Below are positions 34,434 to 45,557 of a stretch of DNA of 64,000 nt, in pieces. Within the stretch, counting starts at the first letter, position 1, and each line of letters starts with the position of its first letter. The position numbers were made by a program, and so were the translations under genes. Under the pieces are notes generated by a model. It did no database searches and had not been told where the DNA came from. It saw nothing but the letters and a program-made list of their open reading frames with translations. The stretch is from Parapusillimonas granuli (GTDB lineage: Bacteria > Pseudomonadota > Gammaproteobacteria > Burkholderiales > Burkholderiaceae_B). Location of the stretch: the NCBI RefSeq assembly GCF_013416525.1, contig NZ_JACCEM010000001.1, positions 310,001-374,000 on the forward strand, written 5' to 3'.

Positions 34434-34442
34434 GAGGTCTCC

Positions 34443-34859
34443 TTAAGCACCAATGTGGCGCGACACGAAGGTCGTGGCAATCGGCAACTTAGCGGCGGCC
34501 AGGCGGAAAGCTTCGCGCGCGAGCTCTTCGCTCACGCCTTCCATTTCATAGAGCACCTTGCCGGGTTGAATTTCCGCGACCCAGTATTCCGGATTGCCCT
34601 TGCCGTTACCCATACGAACTTCGGCAGGCTTCTGCGAAATGGGCTTGTCGGGGAAGATGCGTATCCAGATACGGCCGCCACGTTTGATGTGGCGGTTGAT
34701 CGCGCGACGAGCGGATTCGATCTGGCGAGCGGTCAGGCGGCCACGGCCCGTGGCCTTCAGACCGAACTCGCCGAACGAGACTTGTGCACCGCGCGTAGCC
34801 AGGCCGGTATTGCGGCCCTTGTGCTCTTTGCGGTATTTTCTGCGTGACGGTTGCAGCAT
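34443..34859 (-). CDS. rplP: 50S ribosomal protein L16
   Basis: 138 aa. Starts [17 protein letters not shown] and has the conserved [15 protein letters not shown]. Helps tRNA binding at the A site and 50S assembly. It lies 2 bp after rpsC. Confidence 0.97.
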   Translation of the reverse strand: MLQPSRRKYRKEHKGRNTGLATRGAQVSFGEFGLKATGRGRLTARQIESARRAINRHIKRGGRIWIRIFPDKPISQKPAEVRMGNGKGNPEYWVAEIQPGKVLYEMEGVSEELAREAFRLAAAKLPIATTFVSRHIGA

Positions 34860-34861
34860 GT

Positions 34862-35659
34862 TTATTCTCCTTCAGGCGCCGGCGCAGCGTTGGCTTGCGC
34901 GGCGTCTTTGCGAGGGCCACCACGGCCGCGCCCGCCGGGACGACGGCCGTCGGGGCGTTCGCCACGGGGCGAACGGCGCGGACGGCGCTCTTCGTCGCGA
35001 GGAGCGGCGGTCTCGGGGGGCATTTCGCCGTTGGGCAGCATGTCGCCCTTGTAGACCCAGACTTTGATACCGATGATGCCGTAAGTCGTTTGCGCTTCGG
35101 AAGTACCGTAATCGATGTTGGCACGCAGGGTATGCAGGGGCACGCGGCCTTCGCGATACCATTCCGTGCGGGCGATTTCGATGCCGTTCAAGCGGCCCGA
35201 GCTCATGATCTTGATGCCCTGGGCACCAAGGCGCATCGCGTTCTGCATGGCGCGCTTCATGGCGCGGCGGAACATGATGCGTTTTTCGAGCTGCTGGGCG
35301 ATCGAGTCGGCGATCAGCTGGGCGTCGGTCTCGGGCTTGCGGATTTCCTCGATGTTGACGTGCACGGGCACGCCCATCAGGCGCTGCAGATCGGACTTCA
35401 GGCTTTCGATGTCTTCGCCGCGCTTGCCGATCACGACACCCGGACGAGCCGAGTAGACCGTGATGCGGGCGTTCTTGGCGGGACGCTCGATGACGACGCG
35501 GCCGACGGAAGCGCTCTTGAGCTTCTTCTTCAGGTACTCGCGCACGCGGATGTCTTCGGCGAGCATGCCGCCGAATGCCTTGTCGTCAGCGAACCAGCGC
35601 GAACTCCAGTTGCGGCTTACCGAGAGGCGGAACCCAATCGGGTGAATTTTCTGTCCCAT
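34862..35659 (-). CDS. rpsC: 30S ribosomal protein S3, with long basic C-terminal tail
   Basis: 265 aa, about 30 longer than E. coli S3. KH domain with [11 protein letters not shown], then the S3 C-terminal domain ([14 protein letters not shown]). From about residue 212 a low-complexity tail rich in Arg, Pro and Gly ([16 protein letters not shown]) follows, typical of Bordetella-like S3. Forms part of the mRNA entry channel. Confidence 0.97.
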   Translation of the reverse strand: MGQKIHPIGFRLSVSRNWSSRWFADDKAFGGMLAEDIRVREYLKKKLKSASVGRVVIERPAKNARITVYSARPGVVIGKRGEDIESLKSDLQRLMGVPVHVNIEEIRKPETDAQLIADSIAQQLEKRIMFRRAMKRAMQNAMRLGAQGIKIMSSGRLNGIEIARTEWYREGRVPLHTLRANIDYGTSEAQTTYGIIGIKVWVYKGDMLPNGEMPPETAAPRDEERRPRRSPRGERPDGRRPGGRGRGGPRKDAAQANAAPAPEGE

Positions 35660-35668
35660 TGTGACTCC

Positions 35669-35998
35669 TTACGCGCCGACCTTGACCACGATGTGGCAGG
35701 TCTGCTTCTCGATACGGTTACCACGACCTTTTGCACGCGCGGAGAAACGCTTCATCGACTGGCCCTTGTCCACATAGATGGTGGTGACCTTGAGTTCATC
35801 GATGTCGGCGCCGTCGTTGTGCTCGGCGTTGGCGATCGCGGACTCAAGAGCCTTCTTGAGGATGCCCGCGGCCTTCTTGGGTGTGAAAGTCAGGATATTC
35901 AGGGCCTGGGCAACCGACTTGCCGCGGATGAGATCCGCAACGAGACGGGTTTTCTGGGCCGAGATATGGACTCCACGGATAATTGCAGTAGTTTCCAT
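35669..35998 (-). CDS. rplV: 50S ribosomal protein L22
   Basis: 109 aa from the ATG at 35998, supported by GAGGTAAG just upstream; a GTG directly before it (36001) could be read as start but is less likely. Start [20 protein letters not shown] and the hairpin loop region [14 protein letters not shown] are typical. It lines the exit tunnel and is a site of macrolide resistance changes. Confidence 0.96.
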   Translation of the reverse strand: METTAIIRGVHISAQKTRLVADLIRGKSVAQALNILTFTPKKAAGILKKALESAIANAEHNDGADIDELKVTTIYVDKGQSMKRFSARAKGRGNRIEKQTCHIVVKVGA

Positions 35999-36001
35999 CA
36001 C

Positions 36002-36277
36002 TTACCTCTTGGACTTCTTGTCCGCGGCGTGACCCTTGAACGTACGGGTCAGCGCGAACTCGCCGAGCTTGTGACCGACCATGTTCTCGTTGATGTAAAC
36101 GGGAACGTGCTGGCGGCCATTGTGCACAGCAATCGTCAGCCCAATGAACTCGGGCAGGATGGTTGAACGGCGCGACCAGGTTTTGATCGGCTTTTTCTCT
36201 TTGCCTTCGACGGCCGCATCGACCTTCTTGATCAGATGCGCGTCGACGAATGGGCCTTTTTTGATCGAACGTGACAT
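36002..36277 (-). CDS. rpsS: 30S ribosomal protein S19
   Basis: 91 aa. Begins [19 protein letters not shown] and includes [20 protein letters not shown] cut short here; a standard S19 of the 30S head. Confidence 0.97.
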   Translation of the reverse strand: MSRSIKKGPFVDAHLIKKVDAAVEGKEKKPIKTWSRRSTILPEFIGLTIAVHNGRQHVPVYINENMVGHKLGEFALTRTFKGHAADKKSKR

Positions 36278-36289
36278 GTTGTTCGCCCC

Positions 36290-37117
36290 TTACTTGCGCT
36301 TGCGGCGCGAGACAATCATATTGTCTGTGCGCTTGTTACGACGGGTTCTGTAGCCCTTGGCCGGCGTGCCCCATGGGCTGACCGGTTCGCGGCCTTCGCC
36401 GGTACGCCCTTCGCCACCACCGTGCGGGTGATCGACCGGGTTCATGGCAACGCCACGGACCGTCGGGCGGACACCGCGCCAGCGCATGGCGCCGGCCTTG
36501 CCGATCTGGCGCAGGCTGTGCTCTTCGTTGCCGACTTCGCCTATGGTGGCGCGGCAGTCGATGTGCACGCGGCGGACTTCGCCCGAGCGCAGGCGCACCT
36601 GGGCGTAGACGCCTTCACGAGCCAGCAGCACGGCCGAAGCGCCTGCCGAGCGAGCCATTTGCGCACCCTTGCCCGGAAGCATTTCGATGCAATGGATGGT
36701 CGCGCCGACCGGGATGTTGCGGATGGGCAGCGTGTTGCCGGCGCGGATGGGAGCATCCAGGCCGGACATCAGCGTGGCGCCGACTTCCAGGCCGCGGGGA
36801 GCGATGATGTAACGGCGCTCGCCGTCCGCGTAGCACAGCAATGCAATGTGCGCGGTACGGTTGGGGTCGTATTCAAGGCGCTCGACCTTGGCGGGAATAC
36901 CGTCTTTGTTGCGGCGGAAATCGACGATGCGATAGTGCTGCTTGTGGCCGCCGCCACGATGACGAACCGTGACGTGGCCGTTGTTGTTACGGCCCGAGCC
37001 ACGCTTTTTCTTTTCGAGCAGAGCTGCGAACGGTTCGCCCTTGTACAGATCAGGGCTGACGACCTTGATCATGCCGCGGCGACCGGCCGAAGTCGGCTTG
37101 ACTTTTACGAGTGCCAT
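36290..37117 (-). CDS. rplB: 50S ribosomal protein L2
   Basis: 275 aa. RNA-binding and peptidyl-transferase-supporting protein. [12 protein letters not shown] and the C-terminal [14 protein letters not shown] carry the universal L2 residues, including the essential histidine of the HPHGGGEG loop. Starts directly after rplW. Confidence 0.98.
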   Translation of the reverse strand: MALVKVKPTSAGRRGMIKVVSPDLYKGEPFAALLEKKKRGSGRNNNGHVTVRHRGGGHKQHYRIVDFRRNKDGIPAKVERLEYDPNRTAHIALLCYADGERRYIIAPRGLEVGATLMSGLDAPIRAGNTLPIRNIPVGATIHCIEMLPGKGAQMARSAGASAVLLAREGVYAQVRLRSGEVRRVHIDCRATIGEVGNEEHSLRQIGKAGAMRWRGVRPTVRGVAMNPVDHPHGGGEGRTGEGREPVSPWGTPAKGYRTRRNKRTDNMIVSRRKRK

Positions 37118-37414
37118 TTAGTTCACCTCCGTAAAGTCGAGTTCCTGACCGTCTTTGAGCGACACATATGCTTTGCGCTCGTTACGGCGGCGACCCATGA
37201 AACGGCCAAAACGCTTTTCCTTGCCTTTGCGGTTCAGGACCTGCACCGACTCGACCTCAACCTTGAACAGCAGTTCGACGGCGGCCTTGATTTCAGGCTT
37301 GGTGGCGTCGGCCACGACACGGAAAGCGATTTGCTGATTTTTTTCGGCAACGAACGTGGCCTTTTCGGTCACGACGGGAGCCAGGATAACTTGCATTAGG
37401 CGTTCGGCGTTCAT
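37118..37414 (-). CDS. rplW: 50S ribosomal protein L23
   Basis: 98 aa. [14 protein letters not shown] and [19 protein letters not shown] are typical. Lies at the exit tunnel and docks trigger factor and SRP. The ATG overlaps the rplD stop by four bases (ATGA). Confidence 0.97.
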   Translation of the reverse strand: MNAERLMQVILAPVVTEKATFVAEKNQQIAFRVVADATKPEIKAAVELLFKVEVESVQVLNRKGKEKRFGRFMGRRRNERKAYVSLKDGQELDFTEVN

Positions 37415-38031
37415 CCCAACATCTCCTCGAGTTGAGCGATAGCCGGCTTGGTGATCAGCACTTTCTTGTAGTGGATCAGAGAGAGCGGATCGGCATAACG
37501 CGGTTCAACCACGGCAACGTGCGGAAGGTTGCGCGTAGCGAGATAAACGTTTTCGTCGAGCACGTCGGTGATGATGAGCACCGATTCCAGACCCATGTTC
37601 TTGAGCTTGTCGGCCGCAAGTTTGGTCTTGGGGGCGTCCAGGGCGAACGTATCGACGACGGCGATGCGGTCTTCGCGGGCCAACTGGGAAAGGATCGCGC
37701 GGATACCGGCACGATACATTTTCTTGTTGACCTTCTGCGTGAAGTTCTCGTCGGGCGAGCTGGGGAACGCGCGGCCGCCTCCACGCCAGATGGGCGAGGA
37801 CGTCATGCCCGAACGGGCGCGGCCGGTGCCTTTCTGGCGCCACGGCTTCTTGGTGCTGTGCTTGACGGTGTCGCGGCCCTTCTGGGCGCGGTTGCCGCTG
37901 CGCGCATTGGCCTGGAACGCCACGACGATCTGGTGAACCAGCGCTTCGTTGAAGTCGCGGCCGAAAATCGTATCGGGAGCGGCGTAGGTGGACGCGGACT
38001 GACCCTGGTCATTCAGGAGCTTGAGTTCCAT
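37411..38031 (-). CDS. rplD: 50S ribosomal protein L4
   Basis: 206 aa. [12 protein letters not shown]-like core (here [15 protein letters not shown]) and the C-terminal [14 protein letters not shown]. In E. coli L4 represses the S10 operon by attenuation in its leader; whether it acts on the shortened leader seen here is open. 2 bp after rplC. Confidence 0.97.
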   Translation of the reverse strand: MELKLLNDQGQSASTYAAPDTIFGRDFNEALVHQIVVAFQANARSGNRAQKGRDTVKHSTKKPWRQKGTGRARSGMTSSPIWRGGGRAFPSSPDENFTQKVNKKMYRAGIRAILSQLAREDRIAVVDTFALDAPKTKLAADKLKNMGLESVLIITDVLDENVYLATRNLPHVAVVEPRYADPLSLIHYKKVLITKPAIAQLEEMLG

Positions 38032-38033
38032 AA

Positions 38034-38723
38034 TTAGGCTCCTTTCTTGGCCGACATCTTGATGGCGGGACGCACGACGACGTCTGCATTCTTGTGGCCG
38101 GGGACGGCGCCCTTGACCAGCAGCAGACCGCGCTCTGCATCGACACGCACGATGTCGAGGTTTTGAACGGTACGGGTGACGTCGCCCAGATGGCCGGACA
38201 TCTTCTTACCGGGGAAAATACGGCCGGGATCCTGCGCCTGGCCGATGGAGCCGGGCACGCGGTGCGAGCGCGAGTTGCCATGCGAGGCGCGCTGCGCGCC
38301 GAAGTGGTGGCGCTTGATGGTGCCGGCAAAGCCTTTACCGATCGTGGTGCCGGTGACATCAACCTTCTGTCCTGCTTCGAACACGCTTTCGACGGCCACG
38401 ACGGAGCCGGCTGTGAATTCAGCGGCTTTGGCGGGATCGAGGCGGAATTCCTTCAGGATGCTGCCGGCTTCAACGCCGGCCTTTGCATAGTGCCCAGCCT
38501 GGGGCTTGGTGACGCGGGTTGCACGACGTGTGCCGTAGGCAACTTGCACAGCCGCATAACCATCCACTTCCGGCGACTTGACTTGCGTGATGCGGTTGTT
38601 CGACACGTCCAGCACGGTCACGGGGATGGACTCGCCATCTTCCGTGAAAATACGGGTCATGCCGACTTTACGCCCCACAAGCCCCAGCCGGTAGGCGGCG
38701 GGCGTAGGTGTCGAGTTCGACAT
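38034..38723 (-). CDS. rplC: 50S ribosomal protein L3
   Basis: 229 aa from the ATG at 38723, preceded by GGAG; an ATG at 38735 would add four residues. [19 protein letters not shown] and [20 protein letters not shown] are typical L3 blocks. First gene of this ribosomal transcription unit: rpsJ, normally before it, is separated by the guanine deaminase gene and a terminator. Confidence 0.97.
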   Translation of the reverse strand: MSNSTPTPAAYRLGLVGRKVGMTRIFTEDGESIPVTVLDVSNNRITQVKSPEVDGYAAVQVAYGTRRATRVTKPQAGHYAKAGVEAGSILKEFRLDPAKAAEFTAGSVVAVESVFEAGQKVDVTGTTIGKGFAGTIKRHHFGAQRASHGNSRSHRVPGSIGQAQDPGRIFPGKKMSGHLGDVTRTVQNLDIVRVDAERGLLLVKGAVPGHKNADVVVRPAIKMSAKKGA

Positions 38724-38864
38724 CGTTTTCTCCATTCCCGACTGCGATTGGTCGGGGCTAATAACCGCGTGCCATGAAACCGCACGCGCCGTTTTCTACA
38801 AGTTTCCCGCAATAGACTCTTGCTAGCGATTCCGCTGCAAATCCTGGCTAGGAAGCTAAAAACC

Positions 38865-38926
38865 CTTCGCCAAATGATTTTTCGGCGAAGCTTAGCAATT
38901 TAACACGTTTCGGCATGGTAAGGCAA
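38865..38926 (-). promoter_or_regulatory. rplC promoter with a hairpin at the start of the transcript
   Basis: Minus-strand -35 TTGCCT (38926-38921), 17-bp spacer, -10 TTAAAT (38903-38898). Transcription should start near 38891, just before a hairpin CTTCGCC/GGCGAAG (38890-38884 with 38871-38865, 12-base loop) that is followed by GGTTTTTAG. The promoter makes rplC-rpsQ independent of the str/tuf/rpsJ unit. The hairpin plus T-run could be an attenuator or a 5' stabiliser. The rest of 38724-39053 shows no gene. Confidence 0.65.
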
Positions 38927-39053
38927 ACGCAAGTTTGCGGCGCATGCAGGGCGAAGCAGAAACGTGCAAAATTGAAGGAAGCGGCGCAATCCCGCCGCCC
39001 TCATGCCGCGCACGCCACGGCCCGCGCATCCAAGCCTACCGGAGTACCCGCCA

Positions 39054-40373
39054 GTGCAAGCCCGCCCCAACCGCCTCGCCTTGCGCGGCCCCACGCTGAC
39101 CTTCCGCGCCGACCCCTTCGAAGCCGGAGACGCCGCCGCCATGCACTACGAAACCGACGGCCTGACCCTGGTGGAAAACGGCAGGATCACCGGCTTCGGC
39201 AGCTACGATCGGCTGCGCGCGCGGCTCGACGGGCATGAGCTGAAACACTACGGCGACGCGCTCATCCTGCCCGGCTTCATCGACATGCACGCGCATTACC
39301 CCCAGCTGCAAATGATGGGCGCCTACGGCAAGCAGCTGCTCGATTGGCTGAACCAATACACCTTCGAGGTCGAGCAGCAGTTTGGCGACGCGGCGCACGC
39401 GCGGCGGGTGTCCGATTTTTTTCTGGATCAATGCCTGCGCGCCGGCACGACCACGGCGTCGGTGTACTGCACGGTCCACCCGGCATCGGTCGATGCCTTC
39501 TTCGATGCCGCACAGGCCCGCAACATGCGCATGATCGCCGGCAAAGTCCTCATGGACCGCAATGCCCCGGGCGCGCTGTGCGACGACGCGCGCTCGGCCT
39601 ACGACGAGTCCGAAGCGCTGATCCGCAAATGGCATGGGCGCGGCCGGCTGTCCTATGCCATTACGCCGCGCTTCGCCCCTTCCTGCACCCCGGCGCAGCT
39701 GGAGGCGGCCGGCGCCTTGTGGAAGCGCTACCCGGGCACGCACCTGCAAACCCATATTTCCGAGAACCGGCACGAAGTGGACTGGGTGCGCCGGCTGTTT
39801 CCTGAACACGCGCACTACCTGGACGTCTACCGGCACTACGGCCTGACGGGGCCCCGGTCGGTCTTCGGCCACGCCGTCCATCTGGCCGAGCCCGAATGGC
39901 GGCACTTGACGGAGAGCGGCTCGGCCATTGCGCACTGCCCCACGTCCAATACGTTCCTGGGCAGCGGCCTGTTCGATTATCAACGGGCCTTCCAGCGGCC
40001 GGGGGCCGTCCGGGTCGGGCTGGGCAGCGACATCGGCGCGGGCACCTCGCTTTCCATGCTGCAGACCATGGGCGCCGCCTACAAAGTGGCCCAGCTTGGC
40101 GACTACTCGCTTTCGGCGCCCCGCGCCTTCTACCTGGCGACGCGCGGCGCCGCGCGGGCGCTGTGCCTGGACGAGCACATAGGCAGCATCGCGCCGGGCA
40201 TGGAGGCGGACCTGGTGGTGCTGAACCTTGCGTCCACCCCGCTCATCGAGTTCCGCATGCGGCATTGCCGCGGCATCGAGGAAGCGCTTTTCATACAAAT
40301 GACCATGGCCGATGACCGGGCGACGCTGGCGGTATACATCGCCGGCGAGCCGGCCTATGAGGCCGCGGCCTAG
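39054..40373 (+). CDS. guaD: Guanine deaminase
   Basis: 439 aa from a GTG at 39054 with GGAG nine bases upstream, the same length as E. coli GuaD; an ATG at 39003 would add 17 residues and has no close ribosome site. Amidohydrolase metal motifs: PGFIDMHAHYPQ, HISENRHEVDWV, FGHAVHL and GLGSDIGAGTS. Shared blocks with E. coli GuaD include IAGKVLMDRNAPG and ITPRFAPS. Converts guanine to xanthine and ammonia (purine salvage). It is inserted in the opposite direction between rpsJ and rplC and shares a terminator with rpsJ. Confidence 0.92.
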   Translation: MQARPNRLALRGPTLTFRADPFEAGDAAAMHYETDGLTLVENGRITGFGSYDRLRARLDGHELKHYGDALILPGFIDMHAHYPQLQMMGAYGKQLLDWLNQYTFEVEQQFGDAAHARRVSDFFLDQCLRAGTTTASVYCTVHPASVDAFFDAAQARNMRMIAGKVLMDRNAPGALCDDARSAYDESEALIRKWHGRGRLSYAITPRFAPSCTPAQLEAAGALWKRYPGTHLQTHISENRHEVDWVRRLFPEHAHYLDVYRHYGLTGPRSVFGHAVHLAEPEWRHLTESGSAIAHCPTSNTFLGSGLFDYQRAFQRPGAVRVGLGSDIGAGTSLSMLQTMGAAYKVAQLGDYSLSAPRAFYLATRGAARALCLDEHIGSIAPGMEADLVVLNLASTPLIEFRMRHCRGIEEALFIQMTMADDRATLAVYIAGEPAYEAAA

Positions 40374-40393
40374 CGCCGCGCCCCCGCTCCAAT

Positions 40394-40425
40394 GAAAAAC
40401 GCCGGGCGCTGGCCCGGCGTTTTTT
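40394..40425. terminator. Bidirectional intrinsic terminator between guaD and rpsJ
   Basis: ACGCCGGGC (40399-40407), loop GCTG, GCCCGGCGT (40412-40420), with an A-run before and a T-run after, so it works in both directions. It ends guaD (plus) and rpsJ (minus), thus cutting the usual S10 operon between rpsJ and rplC. Confidence 0.9.
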
Positions 40426-40436
40426 GCTTCTGGATC

Positions 40437-40748
40437 TTACTGCAGTGCGATCTCGACGTCCACGCCCGCGGGCAGGTCCAGGCGCATCAGGGCGTCGACA
40501 GTCTTGTCTGTCGGGTCCACGATGTCCATGAGACGCTGGTGGGTGCGCATTTCGAACTGGTCACGCGACGTTTTGTTGACGTGCGGGGAACGCAGCACGT
40601 CGTAGCGACGAATACGAGTCGGCAGAGGTACGGGACCGCGCACGACCGCGCCCGTACGTTTGGCTGTTTCAACGATTTCAGCGGCGGACTGGTCGATCAG
40701 CTTGTAGTCAAACGCTTTCAAACGGATGCGGATTTTCTGGTTTTTCAT
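40437..40748 (-). CDS. rpsJ: 30S ribosomal protein S10
   Basis: 103 aa. [27 protein letters not shown] and [13 protein letters not shown] are typical; S10 (NusE) also takes part in antitermination. It is transcribed with tuf (63-bp gap holding a GACGGGG/CCCCGTC stem, 40772-40795) and ends at the bidirectional terminator. Confidence 0.97.
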   Translation of the reverse strand: MKNQKIRIRLKAFDYKLIDQSAAEIVETAKRTGAVVRGPVPLPTRIRRYDVLRSPHVNKTSRDQFEMRTHQRLMDIVDPTDKTVDALMRLDLPAGVDVEIALQ

Positions 40749-40811
40749 GGAAATTCCTAAAGAACGAAAGTGACGGGGAGCGGTCGCCCCCCGTCGGGCA
40801 GCATGTGCTGA

Positions 40812-42005
<1,194 letters not shown>

Positions 42006-42079
42006 GATTTATCCCATCAATGTTTTCAAGGAAACAAAAAAGTGTCCCGCCCGCATGCGCGGACGGGAATATTGGTTAA

Positions 42080-44182
42080 TTACTTGCTGCGCGCGCTGAT
42101 GACTTCATCAGCAACGTTCTTGGGAGCCTCGGCATAGTGCTTGAACTCCATCGTGTAGGTCGCGCGACCTTGCGTTTGCGAACGCAGGCTGGTCGAGTAA
42201 CCGAACATTTCGGCCAGGGGGACCTCGGCCTTGATGATCTTGCCGCCGCCGACGATATCGTCCATGCCCTGGACCATGCCGCGACGAGAGGAAAGATCAC
42301 CCATCACCGTGCCGGCGTAGTCTTCCGGCGTTTCGACCTCGACGGCCATCATGGGCTCGAGCAGCACGGGACTGGCCTTGCGCATGCCGTCCTTGAACGC
42401 CATGGAAGCCGCCATGCGGAACGCGTTTTCGTTCGAGTCCACGTCGTGGTACGAACCGAAGAACAACGTGACCTTGACGTCTACCACCGGATAGCCGGCC
42501 ACCACGCCCGCGGGCAGGGTTTCCTGGATGCCCTTGTCGACGGCCGGGATGTATTCGCGCGGCACCACGCCGCCCTTGATCGCGTCGACGAACTCGTAGC
42601 CGCCGCCGGGAGGCAGGGGCTCGAGCTTGAGCACGACGTGGCCGTACTGGCCGCGACCGCCGGACTGCTTGACGAACTTGCCTTCGACTTCTTCGCAGGT
42701 CTTGCGGATGGTCTCGCGGTAAGCCACTTGCGGCTTGCCGACGTTGGCCTCGACGCCGAATTCGCGGCGCATGCGGTCGACCAGGACTTCGAGGTGGAGC
42801 TCGCCCATGCCCGAAATGATGGTCTGGCCGGATTCTTCGTCGCTGCGAACGCGGAAGGAAGGATCTTCCTGGGCCAGGCGCGACAGCGCAATACCCATTT
42901 TTTCCTGGTCGGCCTTGGTCTTGGGCTCGACCGCCTGGGAAATGACGGGCTCGGGGAATTCCATGCGTTCGAGCAGGATGTGCTGGCCGACGTCGCACAG
43001 GGTTTCACCCGTGGTCACGTCTTTCAGGCCCACCACGGCGGCGATGTCGCCCGCCAGAACTTCCTTGATTTCCGCACGGTTGTTCGCGTGCATCTGCAGG
43101 ATGCGGCCGATGCGCTCTTTCTTGCCCTTGACCGGGTTGTAGACGGTTTCGCCGGCATTCAGGACGCCGGAGTACACGCGCACGAAGGTCAGCTGGCCGA
43201 CGAAGGGGTCGCTCATGAGCTTGAACGCCAGCGCCGAGAACTTGGCGTCGTCGGAGGCGGGCAGGCTGATGGGATTGCCGTCGTCGTCGACGCCTTCGAC
43301 CGGGGGGATGTCCACGGGCGAGGGCAGGTAATCGAGCACGGCGTCGAGCATGCGCTGCACGCCCTTGTTCTTGAAGGCGGTACCGCACAGCATGGGCTGG
43401 ATTTCGCCGGCGATGGTGCGCGTGCGCAGGCCCTTGTTGATTTCTTCCTCGGTCAGCTCGCCCGATTCAAGGTACTTGTCCATGAGCTCTTCGGACGACT
43501 CGGCGGCCGCCTCGACGAGCTTCTCGCGCCATTCATTGGCCTGGTCGACCAGTTCGGCCGGGATGTCGACGTATTCGAACTTGGTGCCCTGGCTGGCTTC
43601 GTCCCAGATGATGCCCTTCATGCGGATCAGGTCGACCACGCCCTTGAAGGAGTCTTCGGCGCCGATGGGGATGACGATGGGCACGGGGTTGGCTTTCAGG
43701 CGCAGCTTGAGCTGGTCGTAGACCTTGAAGAAGTTCGCGCCGGTGCGGTCCATTTTGTTGATGAACGCAAGGCGGGGAACGCCGTACTTGTTGGCCTGGC
43801 GCCAAACGGTTTCCGACTGTGGCTGCACGCCGCCCACCGCGCAATACACCATGCAGGCGCCGTCCAGGACGCGCATGGAGCGCTCGACTTCGATGGTGAA
43901 GTCGACGTGTCCCGGGGTGTCGATGATGTTGATGCGGTGCTCGGGGCGATCGCCGGCCATGCCGCGCCAGAATGCCGTCGTGGCGGCCGAGGTAATCGTG
44001 ATGCCGCGCTCTTGCTCCTGCTCCATCCAGTCCATGGTGGCCGAGCCTTCATGGGTTTCGCCAATCTTGTGGTTGACGCCGGTGTAGAACAGGATACGCT
44101 CTGTTGTCGTGGTTTTCCCTGCGTCGATGTGGGCAGAGATGCCAATGTTGCGATAGCGCTCGATTGGGGTTTTGCGGGCCAT
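42080..44182 (-). CDS. fusA: Elongation factor G
   Basis: 700 aa. Translocase GTPase with [23 protein letters not shown] and NKMDRTGA, then domains II-V ([18 protein letters not shown] in domain IV). 15 bp after rpsG. Confidence 0.98.
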   Translation of the reverse strand: MARKTPIERYRNIGISAHIDAGKTTTTERILFYTGVNHKIGETHEGSATMDWMEQEQERGITITSAATTAFWRGMAGDRPEHRINIIDTPGHVDFTIEVERSMRVLDGACMVYCAVGGVQPQSETVWRQANKYGVPRLAFINKMDRTGANFFKVYDQLKLRLKANPVPIVIPIGAEDSFKGVVDLIRMKGIIWDEASQGTKFEYVDIPAELVDQANEWREKLVEAAAESSEELMDKYLESGELTEEEINKGLRTRTIAGEIQPMLCGTAFKNKGVQRMLDAVLDYLPSPVDIPPVEGVDDDGNPISLPASDDAKFSALAFKLMSDPFVGQLTFVRVYSGVLNAGETVYNPVKGKKERIGRILQMHANNRAEIKEVLAGDIAAVVGLKDVTTGETLCDVGQHILLERMEFPEPVISQAVEPKTKADQEKMGIALSRLAQEDPSFRVRSDEESGQTIISGMGELHLEVLVDRMRREFGVEANVGKPQVAYRETIRKTCEEVEGKFVKQSGGRGQYGHVVLKLEPLPPGGGYEFVDAIKGGVVPREYIPAVDKGIQETLPAGVVAGYPVVDVKVTLFFGSYHDVDSNENAFRMAASMAFKDGMRKASPVLLEPMMAVEVETPEDYAGTVMGDLSSRRGMVQGMDDIVGGGKIIKAEVPLAEMFGYSTSLRSQTQGRATYTMEFKHYAEAPKNVADEVISARSK

Positions 44183-44197
44183 GATAGTGTCCTTAGA

Positions 44198-44668
44198 TTA
44201 CCAGCGGAAATGGCTGAATGCCTTGTTGGCCTCGGCCATCTTGTGCGTGTCCTCACGCTTCTTCATTGCCCCGCCGCGGCCTTCGGAGGCATCGAGCAGT
44301 TCACCGGCCAGGCGCAGTTCCATCGATTTCTCGCCGCGCTTCTTGGCCGCTTCGCGCAGCCAGCGCATGGCAAGGGCCAGGCGGCGCACAGGACGCACTT
44401 CAACCGGCACTTGATAGTTCGCGCCACCTACACGGCGGCTCTTTACTTCGACGATAGGCTTGATGTTGTTGATTGCAGTGTTGAACACTTCAATAGGCTC
44501 TTTGCCAGTTTTAGCCTGGATCTGGTCGAAAGCGCCGTAAACAATACGTTCGGCAACGGCTTTCTTGCCAGACAACATAACAACGTTCATGAATTTGGCG
44601 AGCTCTACGCTGCCGAATTTGGGGTCGGGGAGAATCTCACGCTTGGGAACTTCGCGACGACGAGGCAT
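44198..44668 (-). CDS. rpsG: 30S ribosomal protein S7
   Basis: 156 aa. [20 protein letters not shown] and [15 protein letters not shown] are typical. Starts 30S head assembly. In E. coli S7 controls its own operon by binding the rpsL-rpsG spacer; a comparable structured spacer lies just upstream here. Confidence 0.98.
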   Translation of the reverse strand: MPRRREVPKREILPDPKFGSVELAKFMNVVMLSGKKAVAERIVYGAFDQIQAKTGKEPIEVFNTAINNIKPIVEVKSRRVGGANYQVPVEVRPVRRLALAMRWLREAAKKRGEKSMELRLAGELLDASEGRGGAMKKREDTHKMAEANKAFSHFRW

Positions 44669-44714
44669 TTTTAACTTCCTTGTGACAGTTCAGTTGAACC
44701 GCTACCGCGGCCAC

Positions 44715-44761
44715 GGCCATTCATCGAAATGGCCACTTACATGCTATGGGCGCCCGCCCAT
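44715..44761 (-). promoter_or_regulatory. Structured rpsL-rpsG spacer, possible S7 autoregulation site
   Basis: The 137-bp spacer holds two stems: GGCCATT/AATGGCC (44715-44721 with 44728-44734) and ATGGGCG/CGCCCAT (44746-44752 with 44755-44761). By position it matches the S7-binding intercistronic region of the E. coli str operon. The function is inferred. Confidence 0.45.
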
Positions 44762-44805
44762 GGCTGCACTGATATACGACCAGATTTACTGGACCGGAAA
44801 AATGA

Positions 44806-45183
44806 TTAGGCTTTCTTCGGGCGTTTCGCGCCGTACTTGGAGCGAGCTTGCTTGCGATCCTTGACGCCTTGCAGGTCGAGGGAACCGCGCACGATGTGGT
44901 AGCGCACGCCGGGCAAGTCCTTCACGCGGCCGCCACGCACCAGCACGACCGAGTGCTCCTGCAGGTTGTGGCCTTCGCCGCCGATGTACGAAATGACTTC
45001 GAATCCGTTGGTGAGGCGCACCTTGGCGACTTTACGCAAAGCCGAGTTCGGCTTCTTGGGGGTGGTGGTGTACACGCGAGTGCAGACACCGCGGCGCTGA
45101 GGGCAGTTTTCGAGCGCGGGGCTCTTGCTGTTCGCGCGACTTACTTCGCGCGGCTTGCGCACGAGTTGGCTAATGGTTGGCAT
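44806..45183 (-). CDS. rpsL: 30S ribosomal protein S12
   Basis: 125 aa from the ATG at 45183; the open frame further upstream is leader. [13 protein letters not shown] start and the decoding loops [13 protein letters not shown] and [13 protein letters not shown]. Lysines 43 and 88, the usual streptomycin-resistance sites, are wild type. First gene of the str unit rpsL-rpsG-fusA-tuf-rpsJ. Confidence 0.97.
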   Translation of the reverse strand: MPTISQLVRKPREVSRANSKSPALENCPQRRGVCTRVYTTTPKKPNSALRKVAKVRLTNGFEVISYIGGEGHNLQEHSVVLVRGGRVKDLPGVRYHIVRGSLDLQGVKDRKQARSKYGAKRPKKA

Positions 45184-45410
45184 GACCTTTACGCATCCTG
45201 TGACTTGACCAGGCGCATGCGCGCACTGGTATACGTATTTAATTGAACGCCTGGTGTTTAAGGCGCTTTGCTGCGGTTTCGCGCTGCGTTTGCGCAAGAA
45301 GCCGCCAGAACCGAATACGTAAAGAGCGACTTGGGTCTTGCTGTGATCTTGCTGCAAAGCGAGCTGTCTGACTCTAAAATGCTGGCAAGGCACTCTAAAG
45401 TAAGCTCGCA

Positions 45411-45440
45411 ATGCTAGCACGGCTACCGGGTGCGAGTCAA
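45411..45440 (-). promoter_or_regulatory. rpsL (str operon) promoter
   Basis: Minus-strand -35 TTGACT (45440-45435), 18-bp spacer, -10 TAGCAT (45416-45411). Transcription would start near 45404, giving a leader of about 220 bases before rpsL. The leader holds a CCAG...CTGG stem around GCGCATGCGC close to the start codon. The 374-bp gap 45184-45557 has no other gene. Confidence 0.65.
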
Positions 45441-45492
45441 TCAAAAAATTGGTGCAGGGGTTTGCGCGGCCCCGCCCGGGCGCCCGCCCATG

Positions 45493-45530
45493 AAAACGCC
45501 CGCGGCGTTTCCGGGGAAACGGCGCGGGCG
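45493..45530 (-). terminator. Intrinsic terminator of the Bug gene
   Basis: A 16-bp stem with one mismatch (45530-45515 pairing 45512-45497), a two-base loop and a TTTT run on the minus strand (45496-45493). It ends the bug transcript before the rpsL promoter. Confidence 0.88.
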
Positions 45531-45557
45531 CGTGTTCGGGGCCGGCAGGCGGCCGGC

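Noticed and set aside
39003-39053. ATG at 39003 as guaD start
   Set aside because: No ribosome site nearby and 17 extra residues unlike the family; the GTG at 39054 has GGAG and gives the E. coli length.
42137-44674. Plus-strand open frame of 845 codons opposite fusA and rpsG
   Set aside because: Antisense shadow of certain ribosomal genes; no family resemblance.
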